From Rhizobacter koreensis (lineage in GTDB: Bacteria; Pseudomonadota; Gammaproteobacteria; Burkholderiales; Burkholderiaceae_C): a stretch of 64,000 nucleotides of DNA. Location: the NCBI RefSeq assembly GCF_013366375.1, contig NZ_JABWMJ010000002.1:558001-622000 (forward strand). Reading direction: 5' to 3'. Shown one piece after another: positions 28,658 through 39,141 of the stretch (the first letter of the stretch is position 1; every line of letters begins with the position of its first letter). Under the pieces are notes generated by a model, which was not told the origin of the DNA, did no database searches, and saw only the letters and a list, made by a program, of their open reading frames with translations. The position numbers and the translations under genes were made by a program.

Positions 28658-29350
28658 TCAGGTCACCGCGCCGAACAGCGCGCCGACGCCGGCGGTGACC
28701 GCCATCGCGAGCGCGCCCCAGCCGGCGACGCGCGACGCGCCGGTCACGACGTTCGCGCCACCGGCACGTGCGGCGAGGCCGCCGAGCAGCGCCAGGAAGA
28801 CCAGCGAGGTCGCCGCGGTCCACGCGACGAGCTGCGGCTCCGGCCCGAACGCGGCGACCGCCAGCGGCAGCGCGGCGCCGATCGAGAAGCTTGCCGCCGA
28901 GGCGAGCGCAGCCTGCACCGGCCGCGCGGCGAGCGCTTCGGTGATGCCGAGCTCGTCGCGCGCATGCGCCGCGAGCGCGTCGCGCGCGCTGAGCTGCGCG
29001 GCGACCTGACGCGCGAGCGCGAGGTCGAGGCCACGGCCGACGTAGATCGCGGTCAGCTCGCGCTGCTCGGCGGCGGGATCGGCCTCGATCTCCTGGCGCT
29101 CGCGGTCGAGGTCGGCGCGCTCGGTGTCCGCCTGCGAATGGACCGAGACGTACTCGCCGGCCGCCATCGACATCGCACCCGCGACCAGCCCGGCGACGCC
29201 GGCCACCAGCACGCCGCTGCGCCCGGAGCCGGCGGCGGCGACGCCGAGCACCAGGCTGGCCGTCGACACGATGCCGTCGTTGGCACCCAGCACGGCGGCG
29301 CGCAGCCAGCCGATGCGGTCGTTGCGGTGATGCTCGACGTGGCGGCGCAC
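28658..29350 (-). CDS. VIT/CCC1 family Fe/Mn transporter
   Basis: 230-aa membrane protein of the VIT1/CCC1 family, which moves iron or manganese, usually out of the cytoplasm. The N-terminus has GWLRAAVLGANDGIVSTASL, the family DG motif, then a cytosolic metal-binding domain with Glu-rich segments (AAGEYVSVHSQ, then ERADLDRERQEI). Two hydrophobic pairs follow from about residue 145. The start is GTG at 29350; the upstream in-frame region offers no ATG. The gene is convergent with the TIR-CzcE gene. Co-occurrence with a CzcE domain hints at metal homeostasis, though strand and promoter are separate. Confidence 0.9.
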   Translation of the reverse strand: MRRHVEHHRNDRIGWLRAAVLGANDGIVSTASLVLGVAAAGSGRSGVLVAGVAGLVAGAMSMAAGEYVSVHSQADTERADLDRERQEIEADPAAEQRELTAIYVGRGLDLALARQVAAQLSARDALAAHARDELGITEALAARPVQAALASAASFSIGAALPLAVAAFGPEPQLVAWTAATSLVFLALLGGLAARAGGANVVTGASRVAGWGALAMAVTAGVGALFGAVT

Positions 29351-29492
29351 GGCGGTTTTGCTCAGCCGCCCGCGGCGGCTGAGCGCGGGGCGTGCCGCGC
29401 CCCGGCCGGCGCCCGACGCCCCGAGCGGCCGTCGCGGCCACCCAGGCGCTGCGGCTCGCGAATGCCCGGTGCCGAGAGCCCCGCCATACCGC

Positions 29493-31988
29493 TCACTCCA
29501 CCGGCGTCAGCTTGGCGACGCCGAGGGCGAGCCACTTGGTGCCGTGGCGGCCGAAGTTGACCTGCGCCCGCGCGTCGTCGCCCGCGCCCTCGAGGGTAAG
29601 GATCACGCCTTCGCCGAACTTGGTGTGGAACACGCTCTGTCCCGAGCGCAGGCCGTGCGCGGGCGGCTTGGCCGAGACCAGTGGCTTCGGGGGCGGCGCC
29701 GGCTCGCGCCCGGTGCCCACGATCGAGCCGAGGCCGCTGCCACGCGACCACGCCGCCTGGTACTCGCGGCTGTAGCCCGAGCCGAAGCCCTGGTTCTTCG
29801 GCGTGATCCAGCGCAGCGCGCTCTCGGGAAGCTCGTCGAAAAAGCGGCTCTTGACGTTGTAGCGGGTCTGACCGTGCAACATCCGCGTCTGCGAGAAGCT
29901 GAGGTAGAGGCGCTTGCGCGCCCGCGTGATCGCCACGTACATAAGGCGCCGCTCTTCCTCGAGGCCTTCCGGGTCGGACGCCGAGTTCTCGTGCGGGAAC
30001 AGGCCCTCCTCGAGGCCGGTGATGAAGACACAGTCGAACTCGAGCCCCTTGGCGGAGTGCACCGTCATCAGCTGGATCGCGTCCTGCCCGGCCTGCGCCT
30101 GGTTGTCGCCGGCCTCGAGCGAGGCATGGGTCAGGAACGCGGCGAGCGGCGACATGATCTCGCCGGTCTCGGCGTCGGGCGTCACGGTGGCCGCGAGCGC
30201 CGCGGCGGCACCGTCCGGCACCGCGGCCCCGGCGCCTTGATGCGCCGGCGCGGACCGGCCGCCCGCGCCATCGAACAGGCCCGGCCGCGCGCGCGCCGGC
30301 TCGATCGAGGAGCCATCCTCCACCGCCTCGGCACCCGGCGTGTTGAACTCCGCGCGCCCCGCGGTCCCGCCGAACACGCCGGGGCCGTGCTCGTCGATCG
30401 GCAGCGCGACGGCGTCCTTGCCGAACCCTTCCTGCGTGACGAACGCCTCGGCCGCGTTGACGAGTTCCTCGAGGTTCTCGAGACGCTCGCGACCTTCCTT
30501 GTCGGTCTTGTAGAAATCGACGAGCCCGGACGCCTCGAGCACGTGGACGATGATCTCGCGCAGCGTGAGCCCGCGTGTCGCCTCGCGCATCGCGTCGACC
30601 TTGGCGACGAATGCTTGGAGGTTGTTGCCGCCCTTGCCGGACAGGGCGCCGACGCTCTGGTACAGGCTGCGCCCGCTCGCGCGCGCGGCGTCCTGCAGCT
30701 GCTCGAGCGTGCGCGACCCGATGCCGCGCGCCGGGAAGTTGACGACGCGCAGGAAGCTGGTGTCGTCGTTGGGGTTCTCGATCAGGCGCAGGTACGAGAG
30801 CGCGTGCTTCACCTCGGCGCGCTCGAAAAAGCGCAGGCCGCCGTACACCTTGTACGGAACGCCGGCGTTGAAGAGCGCGCTTTCCATGACCCGGCTCTGC
30901 GCATTGCTGCGGTAGAGCAGCGCGATGTCGCTGCGCGGTGTGCCTTCGCGGTGCAGCTGGCGCGCCTCGTCGACGAACCACTGCGCCTCGGCGTAGTCGG
31001 TCGGCGACTCGTGCACGCGCACCGGCTCGCCCGGGCCGGCCTCCGTGCGCAGGTTCTTGCCCAGGCGCTTCTGGTTGCGCGAGATCAGCTCGTTGGCGGC
31101 ATCGAGGATGTTGCCGAAGGAGCGGTAGTTGCGCTCGAGCTTGATGACTTGCTCGACGTGGAACTCGCGCTCGAACGCCGCCATGTTGCCGACCTGCGCG
31201 CCCCGAAAGGCGTAGATGCTCTGGTCGTCGTCGCCGACCGCGAACACCGCGGTCTCGGGGCCGGCGAACATCTTGAGCCAGGCGTACTGAAGGCGGTTGG
31301 TGTCCTGGAACTCGTCGACCAGGATGTGGCGAAAGCGCCGCTGGTAGTGCTCGCGCAGCGAGGCGTTGTCGCGCATCAGCTCGTAGACGCGCAGCATCAG
31401 CTCGGCGAAGTCGACCACGCCCTCGCGCTGGCACTGCGCCTCGTAGCCCGCGTACACCTGCACCATCAGGCGCGACTGCTCGTCGCGCACCTCGACGTCG
31501 GGAGGACGCCGGCCTTCCTCCTTCTGCGCGGCGATGAACCACGTCACCTGCTTGGGGACGTAGCGCTCCTCGTCGAGGTTCATCGCCTTGATGACGCGCT
31601 TGACGGCCGACAACTGGTCGCTCGAATCGAGGATCTGGAAGCCCTGCGGCAGCCCCGCGAGCTTCCAGTGCGCGCGCAGGAACCGGTTGCACAGGCCGTG
31701 GAAAGTGCCGATCCACATGCCGCGCACGGGGATCGGCAGCATCGCGCCGAGCCGCGTCAGCATCTCCTTGGCGGCCTTGTTGGTGAACGTGACGGCCATC
31801 ACGCCGCCCGGATAGAGCTGGCCGGTCTGGATCAGCCAGGCGATGCGCGTGGTCAGCACGCGCGTCTTGCCGGAGCCGGCGCCGGCCAGGATGAGCGCCG
31901 GCTTCGGCGGCAGCGTGACCGCGGCGAGCTGCTCCGGATTGAGGTTTTGCAGCAGCGACGAGCTCGCTGCCTGGGGGTCGAACGTCAT
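29493..31988 (-). CDS. uvrD: UvrD/Rep superfamily DNA helicase II
   Basis: 831-aa SF1A 3'-5' helicase for nucleotide excision and mismatch repair. It carries motif I AGAGSGKT, motif Ia VTFTNKAAKEM, motif II VDEFQDTN, motif III VGDDDQSIYAFRG, motif IV ERNYRS, motif V TVHSAKGLEFD and motif VI YVAITRARKRLYL. An Ala/Gly-rich insertion lies between about residues 545 and 625. The C-terminus ends in a small domain (KFGEGVILTLEG...KWLALGVAKLTPVE) typical of UvrD. MTFDPQAASS starts at 31988. It is about 110 aa longer than E. coli UvrD (720 aa), mostly because of the insertion. Confidence 0.95.
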   Translation of the reverse strand: MTFDPQAASSSLLQNLNPEQLAAVTLPPKPALILAGAGSGKTRVLTTRIAWLIQTGQLYPGGVMAVTFTNKAAKEMLTRLGAMLPIPVRGMWIGTFHGLCNRFLRAHWKLAGLPQGFQILDSSDQLSAVKRVIKAMNLDEERYVPKQVTWFIAAQKEEGRRPPDVEVRDEQSRLMVQVYAGYEAQCQREGVVDFAELMLRVYELMRDNASLREHYQRRFRHILVDEFQDTNRLQYAWLKMFAGPETAVFAVGDDDQSIYAFRGAQVGNMAAFEREFHVEQVIKLERNYRSFGNILDAANELISRNQKRLGKNLRTEAGPGEPVRVHESPTDYAEAQWFVDEARQLHREGTPRSDIALLYRSNAQSRVMESALFNAGVPYKVYGGLRFFERAEVKHALSYLRLIENPNDDTSFLRVVNFPARGIGSRTLEQLQDAARASGRSLYQSVGALSGKGGNNLQAFVAKVDAMREATRGLTLREIIVHVLEASGLVDFYKTDKEGRERLENLEELVNAAEAFVTQEGFGKDAVALPIDEHGPGVFGGTAGRAEFNTPGAEAVEDGSSIEPARARPGLFDGAGGRSAPAHQGAGAAVPDGAAAALAATVTPDAETGEIMSPLAAFLTHASLEAGDNQAQAGQDAIQLMTVHSAKGLEFDCVFITGLEEGLFPHENSASDPEGLEEERRLMYVAITRARKRLYLSFSQTRMLHGQTRYNVKSRFFDELPESALRWITPKNQGFGSGYSREYQAAWSRGSGLGSIVGTGREPAPPPKPLVSAKPPAHGLRSGQSVFHTKFGEGVILTLEGAGDDARAQVNFGRHGTKWLALGVAKLTPVE

Positions 31989-32033
31989 CGCGGGATTGTC
32001 CGCGATGACCGCTTCCGGCCGGCCCGCGGGGGC

Positions 32034-33440
32034 TCAGCCCTCGTCGACCACCGCGGCCCGCCCGGCCGGGCCTTCGGTGCGCCGGAGCTGCGCGAAGATG
32101 CCCGCGGCCAGCCCCGACAGCACACCCAGGCACACGTAGGTGAGGTGAAAGGTGCGCAGCTCGATCGGCTCGCCGCGCCCGGCGTGGCCGCCGAACGCCG
32201 CGAGCAGCGCGCCGGCGCAGGCGACGCCCAGGCTCATCGCGAGTTGCATCACCACCGAGAGCAGACTGTTGCCCGACGATGCGCGCGCGTCGTCGAGGTC
32301 GCCGAGCGTCAGCGTGTTCATCGCCGTGAACTGCATCGAGTTGACGAGCCCGAACACGCCGAGCAGCACCAGCACCGCGGCATGCGGGGTCGCCGGCCCG
32401 ACGAGGCCGAAGCTCGCCATCAGGAGGCCCAGCAGCAGCGTGTTGACGACCAGCACCCGCCGATAGCCGAAGCCGCGGATCACGCGCTCGGTGACCGTCT
32501 TCATCAGCATCGCGCCGATCACGGTCGGCACCATCGTGAGGCCCGCGCGACTCGGCGAGTAGCCGAGGCCGAGCTGCAGGAAGAGCGGGGTCATGAACGG
32601 CATCGCCCCGCTGCCGAGGCGCGAGAACAGGTTGCCGACGATGCCGATCGAGAACGTCGGAATCTTGAAGAGCGCCAGGCTGAACAGCGGCCGTTCGTGG
32701 CGCGCCGCGTGAAACCAGTACGCCGACATCGCCGCGAGCCCTGCCGCGAGCATCAGCAACGAGAGCGCGACGCTGAGCGCCCGCTCGCCGAGCCCCTGCA
32801 GGCCGAGCGAGACGAGCACGAGGCCGAGCGAGAACAGCACGAAGCCGGCAACGTCGAAACGCTGCCCGGCCGCGCCGCGCAGGTCGGGCATGTAGCGCAT
32901 CGCCGCGAGCACGCCGAGCGCGCCGACCGGCAAGTTGATCAGGAACACCCAGTGCCAGCTCGCGACTTCCACCAGCCAGCCGCCGAGCGGTGGTCCGACC
33001 AAGGGCCCGACGAGGCCCGGGATCGAGACGAACGACAGCACCTTCAGTAGCTCGTCGCGCGGGAACGCGCGCAGCACCGCGAGGCGCCCGACCGGCAGCA
33101 GCAGCGCGCCGCCGATGCCCTGCACCACCCGCGCCGCGACCAGCCACGGCAGGCTCGGCGACAGCGCGCAGAGCAGCGAGCCGAAGCTGAAGAGGCCGAT
33201 CGCCGAGAGGAATACCCGGCGCGTGCCGAAGCGGTCGGCGAGCCAGCCCGACGCCGGGATGAACAGCGCCACCGTCAGCATGTAGGCGATGACGACCGAC
33301 TGCATGCGCAGCGGACTCTCGCCGAGGCTCTCGGCCATCCGCGGCAGCGTGGTGTTGAGGATCGTCGAGTCGAGCGTCTGCATGAAGAACGCGATCGCGA
33401 CGAGCCACGGCAGGAGGCGGCGGGTCGCGGGGTCGAGCAT
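32034..33440 (-). CDS. MFS multidrug transporter, DHA2/MdtD-like
   Basis: 468-aa major facilitator protein, expected to export drugs or metabolites by proton antiport. It has 13-14 hydrophobic segments. The DHA2-type first helix is [21 protein letters not shown], then [13 protein letters not shown] (motif A) and [16 protein letters not shown] (motif B). The second half contains [10 protein letters not shown] and [13 protein letters not shown]. The start at 33440 gives [12 protein letters not shown] just before the first helix, as in MdtD. Divergent from guaC across 175 bases; no adaptor or outer-membrane partner is seen. Confidence 0.9.
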   Translation of the reverse strand: MLDPATRRLLPWLVAIAFFMQTLDSTILNTTLPRMAESLGESPLRMQSVVIAYMLTVALFIPASGWLADRFGTRRVFLSAIGLFSFGSLLCALSPSLPWLVAARVVQGIGGALLLPVGRLAVLRAFPRDELLKVLSFVSIPGLVGPLVGPPLGGWLVEVASWHWVFLINLPVGALGVLAAMRYMPDLRGAAGQRFDVAGFVLFSLGLVLVSLGLQGLGERALSVALSLLMLAAGLAAMSAYWFHAARHERPLFSLALFKIPTFSIGIVGNLFSRLGSGAMPFMTPLFLQLGLGYSPSRAGLTMVPTVIGAMLMKTVTERVIRGFGYRRVLVVNTLLLGLLMASFGLVGPATPHAAVLVLLGVFGLVNSMQFTAMNTLTLGDLDDARASSGNSLLSVVMQLAMSLGVACAGALLAAFGGHAGRGEPIELRTFHLTYVCLGVLSGLAAGIFAQLRRTEGPAGRAAVVDEG

Positions 33441-33615
33441 CGGGGCATCCTCCGGCGGCAGTGAGACGAGCGGGCGCCGAGCGGTCGGCGCGGCGCGAGT
33501 GTGGCAAGACGCGCGCCGGCGCATCGGACCGACGTGCGCGGCAGCGCCGCGACCGGTACGGTCTTGTGCGGCGGCGCGGCCGTGCCCCGCGCCGATCGGG
33601 TACGCTCCCCGCGCC

Positions 33616-34593
33616 ATGGAAATCTTCGACTACGACAACATCCTGCTGCTGCCGCGCAAGTGCCGGGTGGAAAGCCGCGCCGAATGCGACGCCTCGCAGG
33701 TGTTCGGGCCGCGCACCTTCGCGCTGCCGGTGGTGCCCGCCAACATGAAGACGGTGGTCGACGAGCCGATCGTCGAATGGCTCGCCGCCAACGGCTACTT
33801 CTACGTGATGCACCGCTTCGACGTCGACAACGTCGCGTTCGCGCGGCGCATGCGCGAGAAGAACCTGTTCGTCTCCGTGAGCGCCGGCGTCAAGGCGGCC
33901 GACTACGAGACGATCGACCGCCTCGCGGCCGACGGCGTCGGCGCCGACTACGTGACCATCGACATCGCGCACGGCCACGCCGACACGGTGCAGCGCATGA
34001 TCGGCCACATCAAGAAACGCCTCCCGGACACCTTCGTCATCGCCGGCAACGTGGCCACGCCCGAAGCGGTGATCGATCTCGAGAACTGGGGCGCCGACGC
34101 CACCAAGGTCGGGGTCGGACCCGGCAAGGTCTGCATCACCAAGCTCAAGACCGGCTTCGGCACCGGCGGCTGGCAGCTCTCGGCGCTCAAGTGGTGCGCG
34201 CGCGTCGCGACCAAGCCGATCATCGCCGACGGCGGCATCCGCGACCACGGCGACATCGCCAAGAGCATCCGCTTCGGCGCGAGCATGGTGATGATCGGCT
34301 CGCTGTTCGCCGGCCACGAGGAGTCGCCCGGCCGCACCGTCGAGGTCGACGGCAAGCTCTACAAGGAGTACTACGGCTCGGCCTCGGACTTCAACAAGGG
34401 CGAATACAAGCACGTCGAAGGCAAGCGCATCCTCGAGCCGATCAAGGGGCGCCTCGCCGACACGCTGCGCGAGATGCGCGAGGACGTGCAGAGCTCGATC
34501 TCGTACGCGGGCGGCACCCGGCTCGCCGACATCCGCAAGGTCAACTACGTGATCCTCGGCGGCGACAACGCGGGCGAGCATCTGTTGATGTAG
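33616..34593 (+). CDS. guaC: GMP reductase
   Basis: 325-aa IMPDH/GMPR family barrel that converts GMP to IMP with NADPH in purine salvage. It opens [16 protein letters not shown], the family N-terminus. The catalytic loop [11 protein letters not shown] holds the active-site Cys, and the flap follows. [18 protein letters not shown] binds phosphate, and [15 protein letters not shown] is characteristic of the GuaC2 group. There is no CBS domain, as expected for GMPR rather than IMPDH. It is followed by the longest gene-free interval of the window. Confidence 0.95.
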   Translation: MEIFDYDNILLLPRKCRVESRAECDASQVFGPRTFALPVVPANMKTVVDEPIVEWLAANGYFYVMHRFDVDNVAFARRMREKNLFVSVSAGVKAADYETIDRLAADGVGADYVTIDIAHGHADTVQRMIGHIKKRLPDTFVIAGNVATPEAVIDLENWGADATKVGVGPGKVCITKLKTGFGTGGWQLSALKWCARVATKPIIADGGIRDHGDIAKSIRFGASMVMIGSLFAGHEESPGRTVEVDGKLYKEYYGSASDFNKGEYKHVEGKRILEPIKGRLADTLREMREDVQSSISYAGGTRLADIRKVNYVILGGDNAGEHLLM

Positions 34594-34638
34594 CGCGGAA
34601 GCGGCCGAGATCCGCGTCGCGCCTACGAGCCGCACGGG

Positions 34639-34732
34639 CCGAGATCACGGGGTACCCGGCTCCGCTCATGTCCTCCGGGCCGGGGTTACACCCCGTCCCT
34701 CCCCGCTGCGCCGGGCACCCCATGCTCTCGGC
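34639..34732 (+). repeat. Intergenic inverted repeat, left arm
   Basis: Left copy of a ~100-base sequence that recurs as its reverse complement at 34934-35037. The outer block (34639-34670, starting CCGAGATCACGGGGTA and ending CTCCGCTCATG) matches with only a small mismatch cluster. An inner 17-base block, CACCCCATGCTCTCGGC at 34716-34732, is exact. The middle is diverged. Both copies are outside any credible gene. Confidence 0.8.
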
Positions 34733-34933
34733 CAGCAGCGTGCCGCGCGTCCCTACGAGACCGGAGCATTTCGGCGCGTAGAGCGAACAGAGCTCACTGG
34801 GTTGACTCGTGTGGGGGTCACTTTCCCGCCGAGATTGTGGCCCGCTCACCCACCGCCACCTCCGAGCGCCCGCAATCCTCCACCGGCATTCAAGCCTCGC
34901 ATGCTTCTCGTGCTCTCACGCAGCACGGCTCGA

Positions 34934-35037
34934 GCCGAGAGCATGGGGTGGTCCGCGCAGCGAAGTTAAGGAGGAGGAACGGCGCGCAGCGGCGTTCCGG
35001 GGGACCATGAGCGGAGCGGGCTACCCCGTGATCTCGG
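34934..35037 (-). repeat. Intergenic inverted repeat, right arm
   Basis: Right copy, in reverse orientation to 34639-34732. It begins with the exact inner block (34934-34950) and ends with the outer block (35006-35037, CATGAGCGGAGCGGGCTACC onward). About 200 bases of unmatched sequence separate the arms. The whole interval 34594-35169 between guaC and valS holds these two arms, a short hairpin and a possible valS promoter, with no credible gene. The short open frames inside it are Arg/Pro-rich and share a peptide only because the repeat is shared. Confidence 0.8.
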
Positions 35038-35071
35038 CTCGCGTGGGCCTCAAGCTGCTGGTGACCACAGC

Positions 35072-35100
35072 GGCAGCCCCATAGGGCGCTCACCTACAAT
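35072..35100 (+). promoter_or_regulatory. Possible sigma-70 promoter of valS
   Basis: TACAAT at 35095-35100 fits a -10 element. It lies 70 bases upstream of the valS start in an otherwise very GC-rich region. The -35 position (around 35072-35077) is poor, so this is only a suggestion based on the -10 box and position. Confidence 0.35.
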
Positions 35101-35111
35101 TCCACCCCCGC

Positions 35112-35130
35112 CGTTCGCGGTCTGCGAACG
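35112..35130 (+). other. Short hairpin in the valS leader
   Basis: CGTTCGC and GCGAACG (7-base perfect inverted repeat, 5-base loop) stand about 40 bases upstream of the valS start and downstream of the putative -10 box, so they would be transcribed in the leader. No T-run follows, so it is not an ordinary terminator. An mRNA-stability or regulatory hairpin is possible; a protein-binding palindrome is the alternative. Confidence 0.4.
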
Positions 35131-35169
35131 CGCGTCCCCTCGTAGAGAACCGCGTCGCGCCGACTGCCA

Positions 35170-38127
35170 ATGACCGAACTCGCCAAATCGTTCGAGCCTG
35201 CTGCCATCGAGGCGCGCTGGGCTCCCTTGTGGGAGCAGAGCGGGGTCTACCAGCCGACGCTGGATCCTGCCAAGCCGTCGTTCGCGATCCAGCTGCCGCC
35301 ACCCAACGTGACCGGCACGCTGCACATGGGTCACGCGTTCCAGCACACGATCATGGACGCGCTGACGCGGCATGCGCGCATGACCGGCGCCAACACGCTG
35401 TGGGTGCCGGGCACCGACCACGCCGGCATCGCGACGCAGATCGTGGTGGAACGGCAGCTGCAGGAACAGGGCGTCAGCCGTCACGATCTCGGCCGTGACG
35501 CGTTCCTTGCCAAGGTGTGGGAGTGGAAGAACAGCTCCGGCGCGACGATCACGCGGCAGATGCGGCGCATGGGCGACTCCGTCGACTGGAGCCGCGAGTA
35601 CTTCACGATGGATGCGAAGCTTTCGAAGGTCGTCACCGACACCTTCGTGAAGCTCTACGACGAGGGCCTCATCTACCGTGGCAAGCGGCTCGTCAACTGG
35701 GACCCGGTGCTGAAGTCGGCGGTCTCCGACCTCGAGGTCGAGAGCGAGGAGCGCGACGGCTTCATGTGGCACATCCTCTACCCGTTCAGCGATGGCCCGC
35801 TGGCGGCGGTGGACGGCACGCCGATGGCCGGCATGCACATCGCGACGACGCGCCCCGAGACCATGCTGGCCGACGGCGCGCTCGCGGTGAACCCTTCGGA
35901 CGAACGCTACAAGCACCTGGTCGGCCGCTACGTCGACCTGCCGCTCTGCGACCGCCGCATCCCGATCATCGCCGACGACTTCGTCGATCCGGCGTTCGGG
36001 TCGGGCGCCGTCAAGATCACCGGCGCGCACGACTTCAACGACCACGCCTGCGCGCTGCGTCACGACCTTCCGATGATCACGATCTTCACGCTCGACGCGA
36101 AGATCAACGACAACGGCCCGGCCGCATACCGCGGGCTCGACCGCTACGATGCCCGCAAGGCGGTGCTGCGCGACCTCGAAGCCGCCGGCCAGCTCGAGAA
36201 GGCAGTGCCGCATAGGAACATGGTGCCGGTCTGCACGCGCACCGGCCAGGTGGTCGAGCCGATGCTCACCGACCAGTGGTTCGTCGCGACGAGCCGGCCG
36301 GGCGCCGACGGCAAGTCGCTCGCGCAGAAGGCGATCGAGGTGGTCGCCGATGGCCGGGTGCGCTTCGTTCCCGAGCAGTGGGTCAACACCTACGACCAGT
36401 GGATGACCAACATCCAGGACTGGTGCATCTCGCGCCAGCTCTGGTGGGGTCACCAGATCCCGGCGTGGTACGACGACGAGGGCCACGCCTGGGTCGCCCG
36501 CGACGAGGCCGAGGCGCTGCTGCGCTGGCGCACCGCGACCCTCGCCAAGGCCGAGGCCGCGCACGCACGCGGTGACGCGGGCGAGGCGCAACGTCTCGAC
36601 GGCCGCCTCGCCAGCCCGCCGGCCCTGCGCCGCGACGCCGACGTGCTCGACACCTGGTACTCGTCGGCGCTGGTGCCGTTCTCGTCGCTCGGCTGGCCCG
36701 AGAAGACACGCGAGCTCGAGCTGTTCCTGCCGTCGTCGGTTCTCGTCACCGGGTACGACATCATCTTCTTCTGGGTCGCCCGGATGATCATGATGACGGT
36801 GCACTTCACCGGTGAGGTGCCGTTCCGCGACGTCTACATCCACGGCCTGGTGCGCGATGCGAGCGGCAAGCGGATGAGCAAGTCCGAAGGCAACGTGCTC
36901 GATCCGGTCGACCTGATCGACGGCATCGCGCTCGAACCGCTGCTCGACAAGCGCGCGACGGGTCTGCGTCGTCCCGAGACCGCTCCCGCGATCCGCGCGG
37001 CGACGCAGAAGGAGTTCCCCGAAGGCATCCCCGGCTTCGGCGCCGACGCGCTGCGCTTCACGTTCTGCTCGCTCGCGAGTCTCGGGCGCAGCATCAACTT
37101 CGACTCCAAGCGCTGCGAGGGCTACCGCAACTTCTGCAACAAGCTCTGGAACGCGACCCGCTTCGTGCTGATGAACTGCGAGGGTCAGGACTGCGGCCTC
37201 GCCGAGCACACCAAGGCCGAGTGCGCACCCGGGCAGCCGTTCCACAACTACCTCGCCTTCTCGTCGGCCGACCGCTGGATCACCGGCGAGCTGCAGCGCG
37301 TCGAGGCGGCGGTCGCGCAAGGCTTCGCGGAGTACCGCCTCGACAACGTCGCCAACGCGATCTACGCGTTCGTCTGGGACGAGTACTGCGACTGGTATCT
37401 CGAGATCGCGAAGGTGCAGCTGCGCGAAGCCGCGCATGCCGGCAACGACGCCGCCCAACGCGCGACCCGGCGCACCCTGCTGCGCGTGCTCGAGACCGTG
37501 CTGCGCCTGCTGCACCCGATCGCGCCGTTCATCACTGCCGAGCTGTGGCAGAGCGTCGCGCCGGCCGCGGGTCGCAGCGACAGCTCCCCGGTGCACGGCA
37601 TCGTGGTGGCGCCGTATCCCAAGGCGCAGCTCGAGAAGGTCGATCCCGCGGCCGATGCCTGGGTCGCGACGCTCAAGAGCCTGGTCGGCGCCTGTCGCGT
37701 CCTGCGCAGCGAAATGCAGCTGCCGCCGGGCAAGAGCGTGCCGCTCTACACGCTGGGCGACGCCGAGTTCATCGGCAGCGCGACGCCGCTGCTGAAGGCA
37801 CTTGCGCGTCTCTCGGACGTCAAGGTGTTCGCCGACGAGGCGGCGTTCGTCGAGGCGACGCGGAACAGCGCCACGGCGGTGCAGGGCGCGACGCGCCTGG
37901 CGCTCCACGTCGAGATCGACGTCGCCGCCGAGCGCGAGCGTCTGGGCAAGGAGATCGCGCGTCTCGAGGGCGAGGTCGCCAAGGCACGCGCCAAGCTCGA
38001 CAACGCCGGCTTCCTCGCGCGCGCGCCGGCAGCGGTGGTCGATCAGGAGCGGCGTCGGGTCGACGACTTCACGGCAACCATGGACCGGCTCCGAGATCAG
38101 CAGTCCCGCTTGGCGCTGTCGCCCTGA
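35170..38127 (+). CDS. valS: Valine--tRNA ligase
   Basis: 985-aa class I aminoacyl-tRNA synthetase that charges tRNA-Val and edits misactivated threonine. HIGH-type motif HMGH lies in [14 protein letters not shown] near residue 50, and KMSKS-type motif is KRMSKSEGN near 566. The editing (CP1) domain contains [15 protein letters not shown]. The anticodon-binding region follows, and the C-terminal coiled coil ([16 protein letters not shown]) is the ValRS tRNA-binding arm. Slightly longer than E. coli ValRS (951 aa). The last 59 bases overlap the convergent dehydrogenase-like gene. Confidence 0.97.
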   Translation: MTELAKSFEPAAIEARWAPLWEQSGVYQPTLDPAKPSFAIQLPPPNVTGTLHMGHAFQHTIMDALTRHARMTGANTLWVPGTDHAGIATQIVVERQLQEQGVSRHDLGRDAFLAKVWEWKNSSGATITRQMRRMGDSVDWSREYFTMDAKLSKVVTDTFVKLYDEGLIYRGKRLVNWDPVLKSAVSDLEVESEERDGFMWHILYPFSDGPLAAVDGTPMAGMHIATTRPETMLADGALAVNPSDERYKHLVGRYVDLPLCDRRIPIIADDFVDPAFGSGAVKITGAHDFNDHACALRHDLPMITIFTLDAKINDNGPAAYRGLDRYDARKAVLRDLEAAGQLEKAVPHRNMVPVCTRTGQVVEPMLTDQWFVATSRPGADGKSLAQKAIEVVADGRVRFVPEQWVNTYDQWMTNIQDWCISRQLWWGHQIPAWYDDEGHAWVARDEAEALLRWRTATLAKAEAAHARGDAGEAQRLDGRLASPPALRRDADVLDTWYSSALVPFSSLGWPEKTRELELFLPSSVLVTGYDIIFFWVARMIMMTVHFTGEVPFRDVYIHGLVRDASGKRMSKSEGNVLDPVDLIDGIALEPLLDKRATGLRRPETAPAIRAATQKEFPEGIPGFGADALRFTFCSLASLGRSINFDSKRCEGYRNFCNKLWNATRFVLMNCEGQDCGLAEHTKAECAPGQPFHNYLAFSSADRWITGELQRVEAAVAQGFAEYRLDNVANAIYAFVWDEYCDWYLEIAKVQLREAAHAGNDAAQRATRRTLLRVLETVLRLLHPIAPFITAELWQSVAPAAGRSDSSPVHGIVVAPYPKAQLEKVDPAADAWVATLKSLVGACRVLRSEMQLPPGKSVPLYTLGDAEFIGSATPLLKALARLSDVKVFADEAAFVEATRNSATAVQGATRLALHVEIDVAAERERLGKEIARLEGEVAKARAKLDNAGFLARAPAAVVDQERRRVDDFTATMDRLRDQQSRLALSP

Positions 38128-39046
38128 ACTCGCGCGCCACGCTGGCGTCGAGGTTGAGGATGTCGTCGATGCGGCGCGCCACCGCCCACGCGGTGCGCTG
38201 ACGCGATTCGCGCGTGATGCTGGCGACCCGCGGCGTCACCTGCAGGGTCGGGATGCCGTGCAGGGGCCGGCCCGGCTCGAGAGCCCCGGGCTCGAGGCTG
38301 TCGAGCCAGGCCGCAGCGATGCGGCCGCTTCTGAGCGCATCGGCGAGGCAGGTCTCGTCGAACAGGCCCGAGTAGCTGAGGCACACCAGTACCTGGTTCG
38401 GCTTGCAGGTCGGTAGGAACCGCTCGCCGAGCAGCCCGCGGAAGCGGCTGAAGTAGCTGAGCAGCACGCACACTGCGTCGGCGCTCTCGATCAGCTCGCG
38501 CAGGCCGACCGGCGCGACGCGCCAGCGCGACCAGAGGCCGTCGCTCGCGTGCAAGGCCGGGTCGTAACCAATTACGCGCGAGCCGAAACCGGCAAGCATC
38601 TGCGCGACCGAGCGCGCGGCGGGCGGCATGCCAATAAGTCCGATCGTTGCGGCGCCGAGCTCACGCCCGACGGGAAGACCATCGGAACCGCTGACCGGAA
38701 CGCGGCGCAGCATCGAGAGCATCGCGCCGACGGCGAACTCGGCCTCGGCGGTGGCCGACGCGGCCGGGCTGCGCACGACTTCGATGCGCGCGCGTGCGCA
38801 GGCTTCGAGGTCGATGCTCTCGGCGCCCGCGCTGATGCGACCCACCGCCCGCAGCACCGGCGCATGGTGCAGCGTCTGCGCGTCGAGCGTCACGCTCGCC
38901 GGCACGATCATTGCCCTCACGTTGTACAGCGCGCGCCGCAACGCACGCTGGTCGTTGGCCAGTTCGGGAGCTTCGCGCACGGCATGGCGTTCGCGAAGCC
39001 AATCGAGCACGTCCGCCTCGAGCGAATCAGCGATCAGGAGGGTCAT
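38069..39046 (-). CDS. 2-hydroxyacid dehydrogenase homologue with degenerate active site
   Basis: 325-aa protein aligned by eye with D-isomer 2-hydroxyacid dehydrogenases ([20 protein letters not shown] in the N-domain and a C-terminal hinge). Catalytic features are lost. The NAD loop reads GLIGMPPAA (136-144) instead of GxGxxG, and the NxARG Arg is replaced in LSYSGLFDE (near 223-231). The TPHIG catalytic His is Arg (TPRVAS, 271-276). The frame is intact over its whole length, so it is a maintained pseudo-enzyme rather than a pseudogene. It overlaps the valS 3' end by 59 bases antisense and is divergent from galU. Confidence 0.75.
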   Translation of the reverse strand: MTLLIADSLEADVLDWLRERHAVREAPELANDQRALRRALYNVRAMIVPASVTLDAQTLHHAPVLRAVGRISAGAESIDLEACARARIEVVRSPAASATAEAEFAVGAMLSMLRRVPVSGSDGLPVGRELGAATIGLIGMPPAARSVAQMLAGFGSRVIGYDPALHASDGLWSRWRVAPVGLRELIESADAVCVLLSYFSRFRGLLGERFLPTCKPNQVLVCLSYSGLFDETCLADALRSGRIAAAWLDSLEPGALEPGRPLHGIPTLQVTPRVASITRESRQRTAWAVARRIDDILNLDASVAREFRATAPSGTADLGAGPWLP

Positions 39047-39141
39047 GCGATCGGCCGTTCAGCGTGCCCGTCCCGGGCGCAGGTCCGGTGGGTGCGCATG
39101 CCAGAATTTGTGTCAGCAGATGAGCGAAGGATTTTGACGCG

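Noticed and set aside
29362..34635. A very long open frame on the minus strand running through uvrD, the MFS gene and guaC (about 1750 codons)
   Set aside because: It is out of frame with uvrD and the MFS gene and antisense to guaC. Its product is Arg/Ala-rich with no family motif. Long spurious frames are expected at this GC content.
34809..35084. Small ORF in the guaC-valS gap sharing a peptide ([12 protein letters not shown]) with an opposite-strand ORF at 34541-34849
   Set aside because: The shared peptide is explained by the DNA inverted repeat. Neither frame has coding composition or conserved domains.
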